Shown here piece after piece: positions 40,853 through 51,279 of a stretch of 60,314 nucleotides of DNA. The stretch spans positions 1 to 60,314 of the IMG/VR virus record IMGVR_UViG_3300003852_000009; one strand, 5' to 3'. Source of the stretch: a virus. Made by a program: the position numbers and the translations under genes. The notes under the pieces were generated by a model. That model was given only the letters and a program-made list of their open reading frames with translations. It made no database searches and was not told the DNA's origin. Every line of letters begins with the position of its first letter. Position 1 is the first letter of the stretch.

Positions 40853-41272
40853 ATGGCAGATCAAAGTATTGATCCTGGTTATGCGGCAGCATACCCGAGG
40901 CAGACGGGCTTCCTTCTAAGTCTGGCCCAGTTTCAGGACTGGCAATCTACATTTCAGCCGATAGAGCTTCAGGCGATGCAACAAATATCGCTTAACGATC
41001 CTGCTGTATTGGATAAGGCAGTAAATGAGGCCGAATCAGCTACGAGAGAAAGTTTCGGAACTTTGGAGGGTGTAGGAGAAAGACAGAATCGAGCACTCGG
41101 AGTGAATCCCACTCCGGAACAGCAAACAGTAAGCCGTAGACTCATGGATTTAAGCGAAGCGTCAAGCATGGCTGGAGCGGCAAATACCGCAAGAGCCAAT
41201 GTTCGTAAGCAGGATCGCTATTTACTCTTCGGAGGTGCAGGAAATCCGAACGTTGCCTCTCCGACGGGATAG
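40853..41272 (+). CDS. ejection-protein-like helical protein
   Basis: 139 residues, MADQSIDPGYAAAYPRQTGFL..., helical, Ala/Gln/Glu-rich with GFLLSLAQFQDW and ALGVNPTPEQQTVSRRL segments. Between two other probable internal virion proteins. Confidence 0.6.
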   Translation: MADQSIDPGYAAAYPRQTGFLLSLAQFQDWQSTFQPIELQAMQQISLNDPAVLDKAVNEAESATRESFGTLEGVGERQNRALGVNPTPEQQTVSRRLMDLSEASSMAGAANTARANVRKQDRYLLFGGAGNPNVASPTG

Positions 41273-41284
41273 GAGGATAAAATC

Positions 41285-41617
41285 ATGGCAGGTTTAATAC
41301 AAACGGGAGCGACATATAGAGATCGAGCGCTATCTGGCATCGTTGCGGAATCTGGACTTGCACAAAAAAGGGAATTGGCGAGTAAAGAATTTGAGGCAAA
41401 GAAAATTGAGGGGGTCGGAAGCTCAATCGAAACGGGGATTAAGGACATTGCAAAAATCGTGTCCGCTGCTTTCGGCGGCATGGGGATGATACCGGGCGGA
41501 GACAAAAAACCCACCTTTGAGGGTGGGGTTGCTGGAGATATCACAGCGGCAGAAATGGGAGAAGCTGCCACGGCAGGTGCACCAATGGCGGAAGGACGAT
41601 TCGGACCAATGCAATAG
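41285..41617 (+). CDS. ejection-protein-like protein
   Basis: 110 residues, MAGLIQTGATYRDRALSGIV..., with a Gly-rich hydrophobic segment (IVSAAFGGMGMIPGG) that could insert into membranes during DNA entry. Its ribosome site and first codons are copied at the next gene (AGGAGGATAAAATCATGGCA). Confidence 0.6.
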   Translation: MAGLIQTGATYRDRALSGIVAESGLAQKRELASKEFEAKKIEGVGSSIETGIKDIAKIVSAAFGGMGMIPGGDKKPTFEGGVAGDITAAEMGEAATAGAPMAEGRFGPMQ

Positions 41618-41629
41618 GAGGATAAAATC

Positions 41630-43183
41630 ATGGCAGGAGAAATTACTGGTTTAATTACGAGTATCATGGAGCGTCCTGTCCGTCAGAGGTTGTTACAGGA
41701 GCAATTGGAAACGAGCCAAGAGCGAAGACGGTACATGCGGGGCCAAGAAGAGCAAAGAACTGTTCAAACTGAAAGAGAAAAGCAGGCCCTTGAAAAATCA
41801 AAATACGAATTTGATATGACCAAAGACACCGATTTAGATACAACCCTTCAACACAAAATAGTTGGCGCTGCGTATAAAATGAGCAATAACCTTCCCCTTG
41901 ATTCCGACGAACAAACCGCCTTCGTGACGGGCATGTATAGAGAAAATCGTTATTTTAAGGGAAAGAATTTTGCTCAACTGGATGAACTAAAAAAGAACCT
42001 GGAGACAATTAACAGCGAGTTTAATCGTCTTACTCCTGTCATTACTGAGCAGGCCAAACAAGGACGGGAGCGTATGGTTATAGACAAAGACCAGGCCCCA
42101 GAACTCTTCTCCGCACTCCAAGGTACGCATGGAGATATTTTTAACTTGGGCACCGATCGAACAGGCAAGAAGGCGCAATCGAAGATATTGAGTAAACTCT
42201 ATATTGACACAAAGAATGGAACGATCACGCCACACTTCGATATCGTCGATTCAGAGGGGAAACCCTACAGTTCGCCAGCCACAGAAGGAAGAACGGCAGA
42301 TCCTAACGGTCAAGTATTGAGGATACCCATCGGTGTGTTCATTGACCAATTCAAGGGTTTGAGCCGTATGTCGGACCATATCACGGCACTCCGGTTGAAA
42401 TTGGGCGATAAGGGGATGCTTGAAGAGTTTAAGAAATCGGAAGCCGTCCATAAAGAATCTCTTGCATTTAATAAAGCGGACGATGCTGTAGAGGAATTAA
42501 AAAGAAAGAACCCCAATGCAACTGTAGAGGAAAAGAGGAAAGTTTATGCCCGAGCCGCAGGAGAAGCGGGAATGGATGATGATAAGATTAAAAAGAACTT
42601 AGATTATCTTTTCCCGAAGCCGACGGCAGAGACTCAATATCAGAAAGAAACCATCGAAGAAAAACGCAAGTCCAGAGAACTTAAAGGAAGAGAGGTAGAC
42701 ATCAAAGAAAAAGAATTGGGTGAAAAGCGTACCGAGAGGAAAGAAAAAGAAGAGGAGAAAAAAAAGAAGGAGGCTGAGAAACCTCTATCCGTGAGCGAGC
42801 AAAAAGAGCTTAACGATGAGATATTTTCAAGATATTCCCGTCTGATTGATGAAGATGTGGAAGACAGAGAAGGAATTATAAAAAGGAAAAAACCAGATGA
42901 ACTAATAGGAAATCTTCCTGATGAACACCAAAATCTTGTAAGAAATATAAGGGATCGAGCGACGGAGTTGAAACAAGAGGACCGCAAAATGACATGGAAT
43001 CAGGCTATTAATAAGGCCGAACAAGAAATGGGGAAGCCAGAGAAGATTTTAAAACCTATCCCTAAAAAAGTGATTGAATCAATAACAAAGAAGTTCAAGG
43101 ATATGCCCAAGGGACCCAATAAACAAAAAAAGATGGAAGAAGAGGCCAAGAAGCAAGGGTATGATCCTCAGAAACAGGAATAA
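41630..43183 (+). CDS. large coiled-coil internal virion protein
   Basis: 517 residues: long Lys/Glu/Arg-rich coiled coil at residues ~330-400, low in hydrophobics overall. Same strong AGGAGGATAAAATC start region as the preceding gene. A probable ejected structural protein that could form part of a trans-envelope channel. Confidence 0.65.
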   Translation: MAGEITGLITSIMERPVRQRLLQEQLETSQERRRYMRGQEEQRTVQTEREKQALEKSKYEFDMTKDTDLDTTLQHKIVGAAYKMSNNLPLDSDEQTAFVTGMYRENRYFKGKNFAQLDELKKNLETINSEFNRLTPVITEQAKQGRERMVIDKDQAPELFSALQGTHGDIFNLGTDRTGKKAQSKILSKLYIDTKNGTITPHFDIVDSEGKPYSSPATEGRTADPNGQVLRIPIGVFIDQFKGLSRMSDHITALRLKLGDKGMLEEFKKSEAVHKESLAFNKADDAVEELKRKNPNATVEEKRKVYARAAGEAGMDDDKIKKNLDYLFPKPTAETQYQKETIEEKRKSRELKGREVDIKEKELGEKRTERKEKEEEKKKKEAEKPLSVSEQKELNDEIFSRYSRLIDEDVEDREGIIKRKKPDELIGNLPDEHQNLVRNIRDRATELKQEDRKMTWNQAINKAEQEMGKPEKILKPIPKKVIESITKKFKDMPKGPNKQKKMEEEAKKQGYDPQKQE

Positions 43184-43186
43184 ACC

Positions 43187-46100
43187 ATGGGTGTGTTTGA
43201 CGAGTTTGGGACAGCAACCGAAAAAGAAGTAAAGCACGAAGAGAAAGTTCCCGGAAGTGTGTTCGCCGAATACGGGAAACCCGAAGGTCCTTCTCTTTTC
43301 CAAAGAGGCAAGGAAGCCGTCCGACAGCTTACCCAACCAATTCCACCGGAAGCATGGGGAGGAGAGGAAAAACCCGCTCATCCAGAATGGGGTACGAGGG
43401 CAGATGGGACTCCGAAGGGACCTGGATTCTTAGGAACATTAAAGAGGCCAGATGGAAAGATTTCAACTGAATTGTCTATCGGGGTAGAAATGGATGGGAA
43501 AGAAACCGAGATTCCCTCCCTTGTTCCTACGTTGACCAAAGATGAAATAGATCACCTTCTGAGTGGGGAAAAACCTACAAAACAAATTATTGATAAAGCC
43601 ACTGAACATGCGAGAAAAAGAATCTCAGAGGGTAAGAGTCCATTTGCTCAAGAAGGTGAGCAACCTAAAAAAGAACCCCCTCTTCAACAACCCGAATTTG
43701 CCACTGGTCCAGCCGTACCCGCTCCAAGGGCTTTAGCTCCACTGCCAGAACCAGAGCCCAAGGGTCCCCTTGGAAGGGCTGCCAGAGAACTTAGACCAGC
43801 GATCCAGACCGTTGAAGACATTGCCTCTGTTTACGCACCCCTTGAGGCCGCTGCGAACCTTTTCTCCCAGACCTATGGTCTTGCTGCCACTGGAATAGCT
43901 CAACTCGTGGGGCTTCCTTTTGGTAAATCAAGAGAACTCGGAGAAGCCGTTTCTAAGGCAACCATTTATGAACCGAAAACTGAAGCCGGTAAAAGACTCA
44001 CTAAGACAGCAGAATACCCCTTTGAACTTCTTGATGTCGCCGGAGAAAAGGCGGCTGATATTACCAGAGAAATTACAGGAAGCCCCGCACTTGCTACCGG
44101 AGTTGGTACAGCAATAAAGGCTGCCCCCCTTGCTCTTGGAGTGAGAAAAACTGCACTATCCGCTCTCAAATCGGTGACCGACTCAACCTGGTATAGAAGC
44201 CTTGCCATACCAGAGAGGAGCCTCGTTGTTCAATCTTTGGATGACATGATTTCTAAGGGGTTGAGCGAGGGCGAGATTCTGCGACGTTGGAATAACCCTT
44301 CTTGGAGAGAAGAGGCTTTAGCGAGGAGGATGAAGGGAGAAGCTCCTCCAGAAGCTCCCGCCGAGGCCGCACCGAAGCCAGAAGTCGCCGTCAAGCCCAA
44401 ACCATCCCCTAAAGTAGAAGAGCCAGCTAAAATTAAGCCTTCAGAGACCATCAAAGAACGTGTCCCAATAGAGGAGCCAACCAAAGAAGAAGTTGCAAGA
44501 GAGCCTATGGCTGTGAAGCCAGGAGAGGCAGAAAAACCTGCACCCGAGGCCGAACATCTTCGACCAGCCATTATTCACAACGGTAAAGTTAGTGAAGGCG
44601 AAGTCGGTGGTACTCATCCAGACATTCTCGAAGCCCAAGACATAAGCCCAGAGGAACCGCATGAAAGGGGATTCATTTCTCCTGAAGGAAAGTTTCTTAG
44701 CCGGACCGAGGCAAAGGATTGGGTGAGAGAGAATCAGCCCAAGGTAGCCGAAGAATTGCAGAGACAGACCGGAACGGGTGAAGAACTCTACAGTGAACAT
44801 TACAGGGAAGCCGCAGGGATTGAACCGGCAAAGGAAGAAGCAAAACCACTCGAACCCCCTAAAGGATGGACAACTGTAGTTCAGCCTACATGGAGAAAAA
44901 CTCCAGGTTGGCAAGCCGAATTAGATTGGAAAGATAAGAGAATAGTTTTTGAGACTGAGGCCGATGCAAAGAATCCCGACATAATTAACCACGAAATTGG
45001 GCATATCCAACTTGAGGATAAATTAGGAGACGTTCAAAAACTTTCCGACAGTTCGCTTCTTGAAGAATATGCGAAGGTGAGAAATGAACCGAAAGATATG
45101 CACGTTAATTTTATCAGAGAACACCTTGCCATGGATTATGGACAGTATTTAACAAACCCTGATGAGGTTAAGCCAGAATTAAAAACCTTATTTGATAAAT
45201 ATTTTCCAAAGGAGGTGCCAGATGCCGTTAAAGAAAGGGTCGAGCCAACGCACGATATCGGAGAATATCAGCGAGTTAGTAAGGGCGGGATACCCGGACG
45301 GCCACGGGCAGGCAGGGGCGATCGCATTCTCGAAGGCGGGGAAGTCCCGAAAGAAGAAGAAAAAAAAGTAAAAGAACCTTGGGAGATAACTCAAAGTGAG
45401 TATCTTGATGATCTATTTGAAGGAATACAAAAGCCAAAAGAACTTGGAGTCGAGAAAAGAAGGCATAAGATAGCAGTAAATAAAGCCCTCTCCGAAGGTA
45501 AGCCCGTTCCACCCGAAGTTTTAGCCGATTATCCAGACCTTCATAAGCCTGCCCTTTCCCCCACCGCCAAAGATCAATATGCTCTCACAAAAGAATCCAC
45601 CCGAGAAAGTCCTGCCGAGGTAAAACCTGGCGATTGGTCTAAAGGCGAATCCCGTCCCTTTGCCTTCGATCCGAACTCTACCGAGAATGAAGGTCGATTC
45701 AGACTCTACCCGCCTGAAGATATTAAACCAAACACTTACATAAGCCAAAAGGCAGTTAGGTCCAGAGGGATTGAACCCACTGAAGGTGTTCGATTTCTCT
45801 TGGCGGATGCTAAGGCAGGTGGTCGAGTTATTCAGGCCATTCGCTTTGATAAGTCCATTATGCCAGAAGAGAAGGCGAAAGATTGGTGGGAAGAAAATAA
45901 AGGGAAGTTTGAGTTTGGGGGAATTAAAAAAGAACAGGAAGTTAAACAACCAAGTTTTTTGAGTATTAAAAAAGAAGAAATAACAGGCAAGGAGGCCAAA
46001 GATGTTACTACATCGAACAGCAAAGAATGGAGTGACCTTTTTCTTCGAAAGCTCAGCACTGGAAGATCCGAAGTTCAGGGAATCCTTAAAGATCGCCTTG

Positions 46101-49100
46101 GAAAAGGATTCAACCCCGAAGATGTCAGGGTCCCAACAGAACTTACAGGACAGCAAAGAGAAACAATAGATAAGGGAGAGCGTTTTGGATACAATGTCGT
46201 TTTTTTTGATGGAATCAATACGGCATCGAAGTATCACGGCATTTTTAATCCTGACCGTCTCGGAAGAATTTACATCAATACGAATGCTCCAAATGCCGAC
46301 GTGGCGTTTCGCCATGAAGTTATCCACAGCCAGTCTTTATTATACCCTGATGAGTATGCCGACCTTCGTGCTAAACTCAAAAACGAATTCAAGAACTTTG
46401 ACCAATTTAGAAAATCACTAAATGACCTGTATAGAGAGTCTGGTCTTTCGTTACCTAACCAGATTGAAATCGAAAATGAACTTATATCCCATTTAGCGAT
46501 GGGAGAGAATTATGAGTATGTCAAAGATGCCGAAAAAATAAAAACCATAATAGATGAATTTCTTAACAAAACGAACATTTCAAGGGCAATCCTTGATTCA
46601 GAAAAGGGTGCAATTGACCTTTCAGAACTTCGGCAAGCTATCGACAAGGCAATAACTTTCAAAAAAAATATCCATGAGGCCATGCCTCACATCGAAGAGT
46701 TGGGTCGCCATATCTACAATTCAGGTATGACAAAGTTTGAGCCCTGGCAAATCGCTATGAAACAGAAATTGGGAGACTTATGGGATTCAATAAAAGGATA
46801 CGCAAAGGACATTTGGGAAAATATCGCAAGCCCTATAAAAGATGAGCGTGGTTCTTTCTCGTTCAAAAAACTTAAACCAGAGGAGGAAGTCGCAGAAGGG
46901 AAAAAGACCGGGAATGAATTAGAAAAGGCTTACGAAAAATACAAGGATGTCTGGATCGGAAACAAAGATGTTCGTATTTTAAAGGCGAGAGTAGAATCCT
47001 CAAACCTTCAAAAAGACATCATGGAGGTGCTTGGAAAGAAAAAGTATGACCGAGAAGCCCAAGATATTGACAAGGCAATTCAGATTCACATTGATACAAA
47101 GAGAAACCCTGAAGATGTCAAAAAATATTGGGACAAGTTAACGCCAGAGCAGAAAAGAATCATCACTCTCTCACAGAATCTTCCAAAAGAAGTTATGCCT
47201 ATTGTCGAAGCAATTGAGGGAGACTACAAAAAAATTGGATTGGAGGCTTTGGAAGAAGAAGTAATCAGAAATGTTCTTGATAACTACGCTGCCCGGACAT
47301 GGGATTTTGGAGAAGGAAAGAAGGGAGCGGAAAATCTAAGAAAGTTCGGAACCAGAACCAGTCACGCACTACAAAGGAAATTTGCTACCATAATCGAAGG
47401 ATGGGGGGAAGGGTTCAACCTTAAATATGAAGGAGCTACAACGAATCTTCGGATATTAAAAGAAGAGGTAGGAAAGACAATCGTTGATAAGAATTTTCTC
47501 GATGCCTCCAGCAAAATAAAGGATGCTGACGGCAGACCGCTTCTCTCTACTATTCATTTTGACGGATATGATCGTGTTGAACATCCTAATTTTAAGAAGT
47601 GGAAATGGGCAGGAAACATCGAAGAAGAGACTACCGAAAGAACAACTGAATCCAGAAAGATATTAAGAGAAACGATCAAGGAAGTAACAAAAAAAGAAGG
47701 GGAACCAACAACGGCTATCTCAAAAGTAGAAGAGAAGGCAAGAGAGGCATTGAGAGCAAGGGGATGGTCTGAAGGCGAGGCCGAACAGATATTAAATCGC
47801 ATCAAACAGGCTCCACCCGGGGATGTCAAAGAAAAGATTATTGAGAGGGAAATCGAAAAGACGATTCAGAAGGAAATTCTCTCAGAACTTAAAATAAGAC
47901 AACAAGGTAAAAATTTCTTCATAGATAAGAACGGTAATATTTTTGAGAGACGGGAAATTTATGCACCGCATGAGCAGGCTAAAAACCTGAACAATATACT
48001 TGGAGTTTCAAAATTATACGGTATCCCAGGATTGGCAACCATTACTAAATACAATGCAATTTTTAAATCCTGGATATTGTTATCCAGCTTTTTTCATAAT
48101 TTAGCCTTTAGTAGAAACTACTTTCTGGGAACGCCAGGGACATGGAAACATCCAAATATCAGAAATGCTTACCAAGATGGGAATAAGGCAATTCAGGCAT
48201 TGGACCCCGATATTGTAAGAGGTGTAAAAAACGGATTAACCCTCGGTATCAAGCAGGATTGGGAAGAAGATTTGGTGCGACAAAGAACATTTATTGATAA
48301 CGTCCTTGACAAAACAAAACCCACGGCTACAGTCAGAAATTTCATAAAAGACTTGAGAGAACGACAAACAGATTTTCTTTTTGAAGTCATGGGGGCTGGT
48401 TTAAAGACAAAATCTTATCTTGATTCATATAGGAATATTTTGAGAAGAAATCCGAACATGGACCCGAATGAAGCGGCTAAGATAGCTGCCAAATTACAAA
48501 ACGACAATTATGGCGGTTTACACTTACAAAGAAAGGGAAGAAATCCAACGCTTCAACATCTTTTTCGTTTATTTGCTCTGGCACCAGATTGGACCGAATC
48601 AAATATTGATCTTGTTGCCGGTGCGTTCAAAAAAGGTGGGGAAGGAACCCAAGGTCGAAAGGCTTATCAAAGGCTTGTTGGTGGATGGTATCTGAAAGCG
48701 TTAGGAGTTACGGCTCTTGCGAATTATCTTTTGGCCGGTGGTGACATTGACGAAATGATGAAAAATTACAAAATCGCTTGGTATCAAAATAATCTCAGAT
48801 GGTTAAACATTGATGTCACCCCGATTTATAAAGCTTTGGGAGGAAAAGGAGAACAACATAAGTATTTTCCGTTAATAGGCCACATGCTTGACCCCATCAG
48901 ATTATTAGCTCATCCCGTTAAATTTGCTCAGAATAAAGGTAGTGTCATTTATCGAATTGCTCACGAAGCCTTAACGGGAACGGACTGGACCCATAGAGAG
49001 TTTACGAACTATGAAGAATTATTAACAACTGGAAAAACTGTTAAATTCGGCAAGGGACATCCTATTGAATGGAATCAATTTCCATCATTTGTTCTATCTC

Positions 49101-49606
49101 AGACGATAGGAACTGAACCAGTCCAAGTTCAAGAATTTATAAGATGGATGAATGGCGAAATAGAAGCCTTTGATGCCATAGGTCAATCCGTAGGAGCAGG
49201 CATTATTTCAACTTATAGGATTCCTCAAAGTCGTTTTGAGAGATATGCCGCTGATATTCCTCATTTTGGAAAGGAACCAACTGAGAGAACAGAACTTAAA
49301 AGAAAACTCGGAGAACAATTAAGACTTGAAGAACCGGAAGCCAAAGAAAGGATAAAAGAAGCCTATAGAGAGGAAAAGATTAGTGAACGGGACAAGGAAG
49401 ATATGGAACGCCATGCAAAGATGAGTTCTACGGCCAGGGCCGCCGAGCATATGACTGTCGATGAACTCGCAAAAGGGATTTCTAAAGGGCTAACAGAGGA
49501 AGAAAAACGAATCCTTAAACCCGTATTTAAAAAGCGTATAGACAATGCTAAAAACCTTGACAAAGAAACGAAACGAAGATATCGGGCAATGCAAAAAGAA
49601 ATGTGA
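43187..49606 (+). CDS. giant polyvalent ejection protein with two zincin motifs
   Basis: 2,139 residues. Near residues 70-150 is a phage virion domain ending [13 protein letters not shown] Pro/Glu linker (~380-470) follows. A first metallopeptidase-like motif H602EIGH606 has a following [16 protein letters not shown] second, H1043EVIH1047, has a following [10 protein letters not shown] as a plausible third ligand. Coiled coil lies at ~1,240-1,600, and a C-terminal block (~1,640-1,900: [35 protein letters not shown]) is typical of large polyvalent proteins. Probably injected with DNA to act in the new host. Catalysis is inferred. Confidence 0.8.
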   Translation: MGVFDEFGTATEKEVKHEEKVPGSVFAEYGKPEGPSLFQRGKEAVRQLTQPIPPEAWGGEEKPAHPEWGTRADGTPKGPGFLGTLKRPDGKISTELSIGVEMDGKETEIPSLVPTLTKDEIDHLLSGEKPTKQIIDKATEHARKRISEGKSPFAQEGEQPKKEPPLQQPEFATGPAVPAPRALAPLPEPEPKGPLGRAARELRPAIQTVEDIASVYAPLEAAANLFSQTYGLAATGIAQLVGLPFGKSRELGEAVSKATIYEPKTEAGKRLTKTAEYPFELLDVAGEKAADITREITGSPALATGVGTAIKAAPLALGVRKTALSALKSVTDSTWYRSLAIPERSLVVQSLDDMISKGLSEGEILRRWNNPSWREEALARRMKGEAPPEAPAEAAPKPEVAVKPKPSPKVEEPAKIKPSETIKERVPIEEPTKEEVAREPMAVKPGEAEKPAPEAEHLRPAIIHNGKVSEGEVGGTHPDILEAQDISPEEPHERGFISPEGKFLSRTEAKDWVRENQPKVAEELQRQTGTGEELYSEHYREAAGIEPAKEEAKPLEPPKGWTTVVQPTWRKTPGWQAELDWKDKRIVFETEADAKNPDIINHEIGHIQLEDKLGDVQKLSDSSLLEEYAKVRNEPKDMHVNFIREHLAMDYGQYLTNPDEVKPELKTLFDKYFPKEVPDAVKERVEPTHDIGEYQRVSKGGIPGRPRAGRGDRILEGGEVPKEEEKKVKEPWEITQSEYLDDLFEGIQKPKELGVEKRRHKIAVNKALSEGKPVPPEVLADYPDLHKPALSPTAKDQYALTKESTRESPAEVKPGDWSKGESRPFAFDPNSTENEGRFRLYPPEDIKPNTYISQKAVRSRGIEPTEGVRFLLADAKAGGRVIQAIRFDKSIMPEEKAKDWWEENKGKFEFGGIKKEQEVKQPSFLSIKKEEITGKEAKDVTTSNSKEWSDLFLRKLSTGRSEVQGILKDRLGKGFNPEDVRVPTELTGQQRETIDKGERFGYNVVFFDGINTASKYHGIFNPDRLGRIYINTNAPNADVAFRHEVIHSQSLLYPDEYADLRAKLKNEFKNFDQFRKSLNDLYRESGLSLPNQIEIENELISHLAMGENYEYVKDAEKIKTIIDEFLNKTNISRAILDSEKGAIDLSELRQAIDKAITFKKNIHEAMPHIEELGRHIYNSGMTKFEPWQIAMKQKLGDLWDSIKGYAKDIWENIASPIKDERGSFSFKKLKPEEEVAEGKKTGNELEKAYEKYKDVWIGNKDVRILKARVESSNLQKDIMEVLGKKKYDREAQDIDKAIQIHIDTKRNPEDVKKYWDKLTPEQKRIITLSQNLPKEVMPIVEAIEGDYKKIGLEALEEEVIRNVLDNYAARTWDFGEGKKGAENLRKFGTRTSHALQRKFATIIEGWGEGFNLKYEGATTNLRILKEEVGKTIVDKNFLDASSKIKDADGRPLLSTIHFDGYDRVEHPNFKKWKWAGNIEEETTERTTESRKILRETIKEVTKKEGEPTTAISKVEEKAREALRARGWSEGEAEQILNRIKQAPPGDVKEKIIEREIEKTIQKEILSELKIRQQGKNFFIDKNGNIFERREIYAPHEQAKNLNNILGVSKLYGIPGLATITKYNAIFKSWILLSSFFHNLAFSRNYFLGTPGTWKHPNIRNAYQDGNKAIQALDPDIVRGVKNGLTLGIKQDWEEDLVRQRTFIDNVLDKTKPTATVRNFIKDLRERQTDFLFEVMGAGLKTKSYLDSYRNILRRNPNMDPNEAAKIAAKLQNDNYGGLHLQRKGRNPTLQHLFRLFALAPDWTESNIDLVAGAFKKGGEGTQGRKAYQRLVGGWYLKALGVTALANYLLAGGDIDEMMKNYKIAWYQNNLRWLNIDVTPIYKALGGKGEQHKYFPLIGHMLDPIRLLAHPVKFAQNKGSVIYRIAHEALTGTDWTHREFTNYEELLTTGKTVKFGKGHPIEWNQFPSFVLSQTIGTEPVQVQEFIRWMNGEIEAFDAIGQSVGAGIISTYRIPQSRFERYAADIPHFGKEPTERTELKRKLGEQLRLEEPEAKERIKEAYREEKISERDKEDMERHAKMSSTARAAEHMTVDELAKGISKGLTEEEKRILKPVFKKRIDNAKNLDKETKRRYRAMQKEM

Positions 49607-49617
49607 AGGAGGAGACT

Positions 49618-49875
49618 ATGAGCCGAGAGGAAGATTTGCACGAGGGTTATAAAATCTTTTTAGCAATCACCCAAGAGGATAGGGGGTTTGAAACGGCAGC
49701 CAAAGAATTACAGCGGAAAATTAATGAGGCTGAGAAAGAGTACGACATTGAATTTTTGAGTGGTCCCCATTTTCGGGACGATCCCGGAAGAAGTGGAGGC
49801 GGAGTTTCTTTCGCTGGTCAGGCTGGTGTACTGAAAAAGAAGGCTTTCTTTGGCACTAAACGCCCAGGTAAATAA
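49618..49875 (+). CDS. hypothetical virion-associated protein
   Basis: 85 residues from ATG 49618 (AAGGAGGAG upstream): MSREEDLHEGYKIFLAITQED..., helical then Gly-rich (SGGGVSFAGQAGVL) with a basic end. Follows the polyvalent gene by 11 bases and precedes the ATP-grasp gene by one base. Confidence 0.6.
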   Translation: MSREEDLHEGYKIFLAITQEDRGFETAAKELQRKINEAEKEYDIEFLSGPHFRDDPGRSGGGVSFAGQAGVLKKKAFFGTKRPGK

Positions 49876-49876
49876 T

Positions 49877-51136
49877 ATGGTAGACCTCTCAAAACTTAAC
49901 GCTCTTGTGATCGGATACGGAGTGTTCGAAGTCTTCATGGCTCAAAAACTGGCCGAAGAGTTCAAGACGGTCAGGCTTTATACGCCTTGCGAAGAGTCTT
50001 TCCCTCTTCTGGAAAAGCAAACTATTGGGGAAGGTGTGCCGGGTGTTACCAGGGTCGATAACTACGAAGACTACAAGGAAGATACCGACCTTTTTTGCTT
50101 TTTCGATTACGGTTTTGCCAGCAAGCAGGAAGAGCTTAGAAAGGCGGGGAAGCGTGTCTTCGGTGCAGGGAACAGCGAAATACTTGAGATGGATCGGATA
50201 CTGTTTGCCAAGACATTAGCCAACGTTGGACTTCCCGTCTTCAAATATCGCGTCGTAAAAGGTGTGGATGCCCTGACGGATGTGCTGAAAAAGGAAAAAG
50301 ATTTGTGGGTGAAACTGCCAAACAAGGCAAGGGGAATCCGGGAAACCTTTCATCATTCGGAATGGAAAAACTCGATAACAAAGGTTGACGAACTTGCCCA
50401 TAAGCTCGGTGGGTATCGGGACAGCCTTCAGTTCATGGTAGTAGACCCGATACCGGGGATCGAAGCGGGATGTGAGAAGTTTCTCTCAAATGGAGATTAC
50501 CCTGAGATAGCACTCTGGGGACCAGAACTCAAGGGAGCCGGATACATTGGAAAAGTAATGGCCATGGCTGACATGCCGAAGGCTCTCAAAAAAGTAGATG
50601 ACGAAATGGCGAAAATTTGGAAGAAGTATAAGGTCTGCGGCCACATTTCTTCTGAAGTCAGGGTAGGCAAAGACAGGAAACCTTATTTTACGGACCCCTG
50701 CCAGCGCTTCCCTTCGCCTCCTGGAGAAGCCGTCTGCGAGGCGTACAAGAACATCTCTCAACTCATCTGGCAAGTGGCAGGGGGAGAGCCTATAAAACCC
50801 GAACCCGCTGCTAAGTATGTAGCTGAGGTCTGTATCTACAGCCCGATAGGAAAAACAGAGTGGGTGCCTGTGAACTTCCCAGAGAAGGAATTTAAAAGGC
50901 TGAAATTCCGCCGATTGTGTCGCATCGAAGGACAGTATTATTGCCTACCAGACAAGGATGCAGGCGATCGCATCGCTGCCTCCGTAGGTCTTGGCGAAAC
51001 GAAAGAGGAAGCGGAGTTCGAGGCAATGGAAGGTTGTGAACAACTAAGGTCAGAGTCCAAAGATTACGACAAGGCAGTTTTTAAAGAGATCGATGAGGTA
51101 ATGGAGGAGGCGGAATCTTACGGGGTGACGTTCTGA
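49877..51136 (+). CDS. ATP-grasp ligase-like enzyme, PurD-like fold
   Basis: 419 residues from ATG 49877. N-terminal pre-ATP-grasp domain (LNALVIGYGVFEVFMAQKLAEE), then LEMDRILFAKTLANVGLPVF and LWVKLPNKARG (ATP-binding lid and lysine), and the metal/ATP motif KPYFTDPCQRFPSPPGE near residue 275, as in glycinamide ribonucleotide synthetase. ATP-grasp enzymes join a carboxylate to an amine, thiol or peptide. No other purine gene is nearby. Its stop overlaps (TGATG) the start of a 47-residue peptide gene. Confidence 0.75.
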   Translation: MVDLSKLNALVIGYGVFEVFMAQKLAEEFKTVRLYTPCEESFPLLEKQTIGEGVPGVTRVDNYEDYKEDTDLFCFFDYGFASKQEELRKAGKRVFGAGNSEILEMDRILFAKTLANVGLPVFKYRVVKGVDALTDVLKKEKDLWVKLPNKARGIRETFHHSEWKNSITKVDELAHKLGGYRDSLQFMVVDPIPGIEAGCEKFLSNGDYPEIALWGPELKGAGYIGKVMAMADMPKALKKVDDEMAKIWKKYKVCGHISSEVRVGKDRKPYFTDPCQRFPSPPGEAVCEAYKNISQLIWQVAGGEPIKPEPAAKYVAEVCIYSPIGKTEWVPVNFPEKEFKRLKFRRLCRIEGQYYCLPDKDAGDRIAASVGLGETKEEAEFEAMEGCEQLRSESKDYDKAVFKEIDEVMEEAESYGVTF

Positions 51137-51279
51137 TGGCACAAACAACCATTCCGAGAAATGATCCAAAAGCGGTGAAGAAGTGGGCCGGCGATAGGGA
51201 ACTTTCCTACGATGTGCTACGGCAAGCTCAAGAACATCCGCCCAAGAGAAAGAAATTTAAAAGGAGAAGAAAACCATGA
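51136..51279 (+). CDS. 47-residue peptide like the capsid N-terminal arm
   Basis: The first 19 residues (MAQTTIPRNDPKAVKKWAG) match 11 of 19 in the major capsid protein (MGQTIIGLNDAKAVKRYSG). A Tyr/Asp-Val segment follows, then a very basic tail (HPPKRKKFKRRRKP). It starts on the last base of the ATP-grasp stop codon and ends overlapping the next ATG. Possible remnant of a second capsid gene, a capsid cofactor, or an enzyme substrate. Confidence 0.65.
   Translation: MAQTTIPRNDPKAVKKWAGDRELSYDVLRQAQEHPPKRKKFKRRRKP

Noticed and set aside
45521-46327. 268-residue minus-strand frame inside the polyvalent gene
   Set aside because: It runs against a continuous 2,139-residue frame holding the second HExxH motif and has Phe/Ser-rich antisense-like composition.
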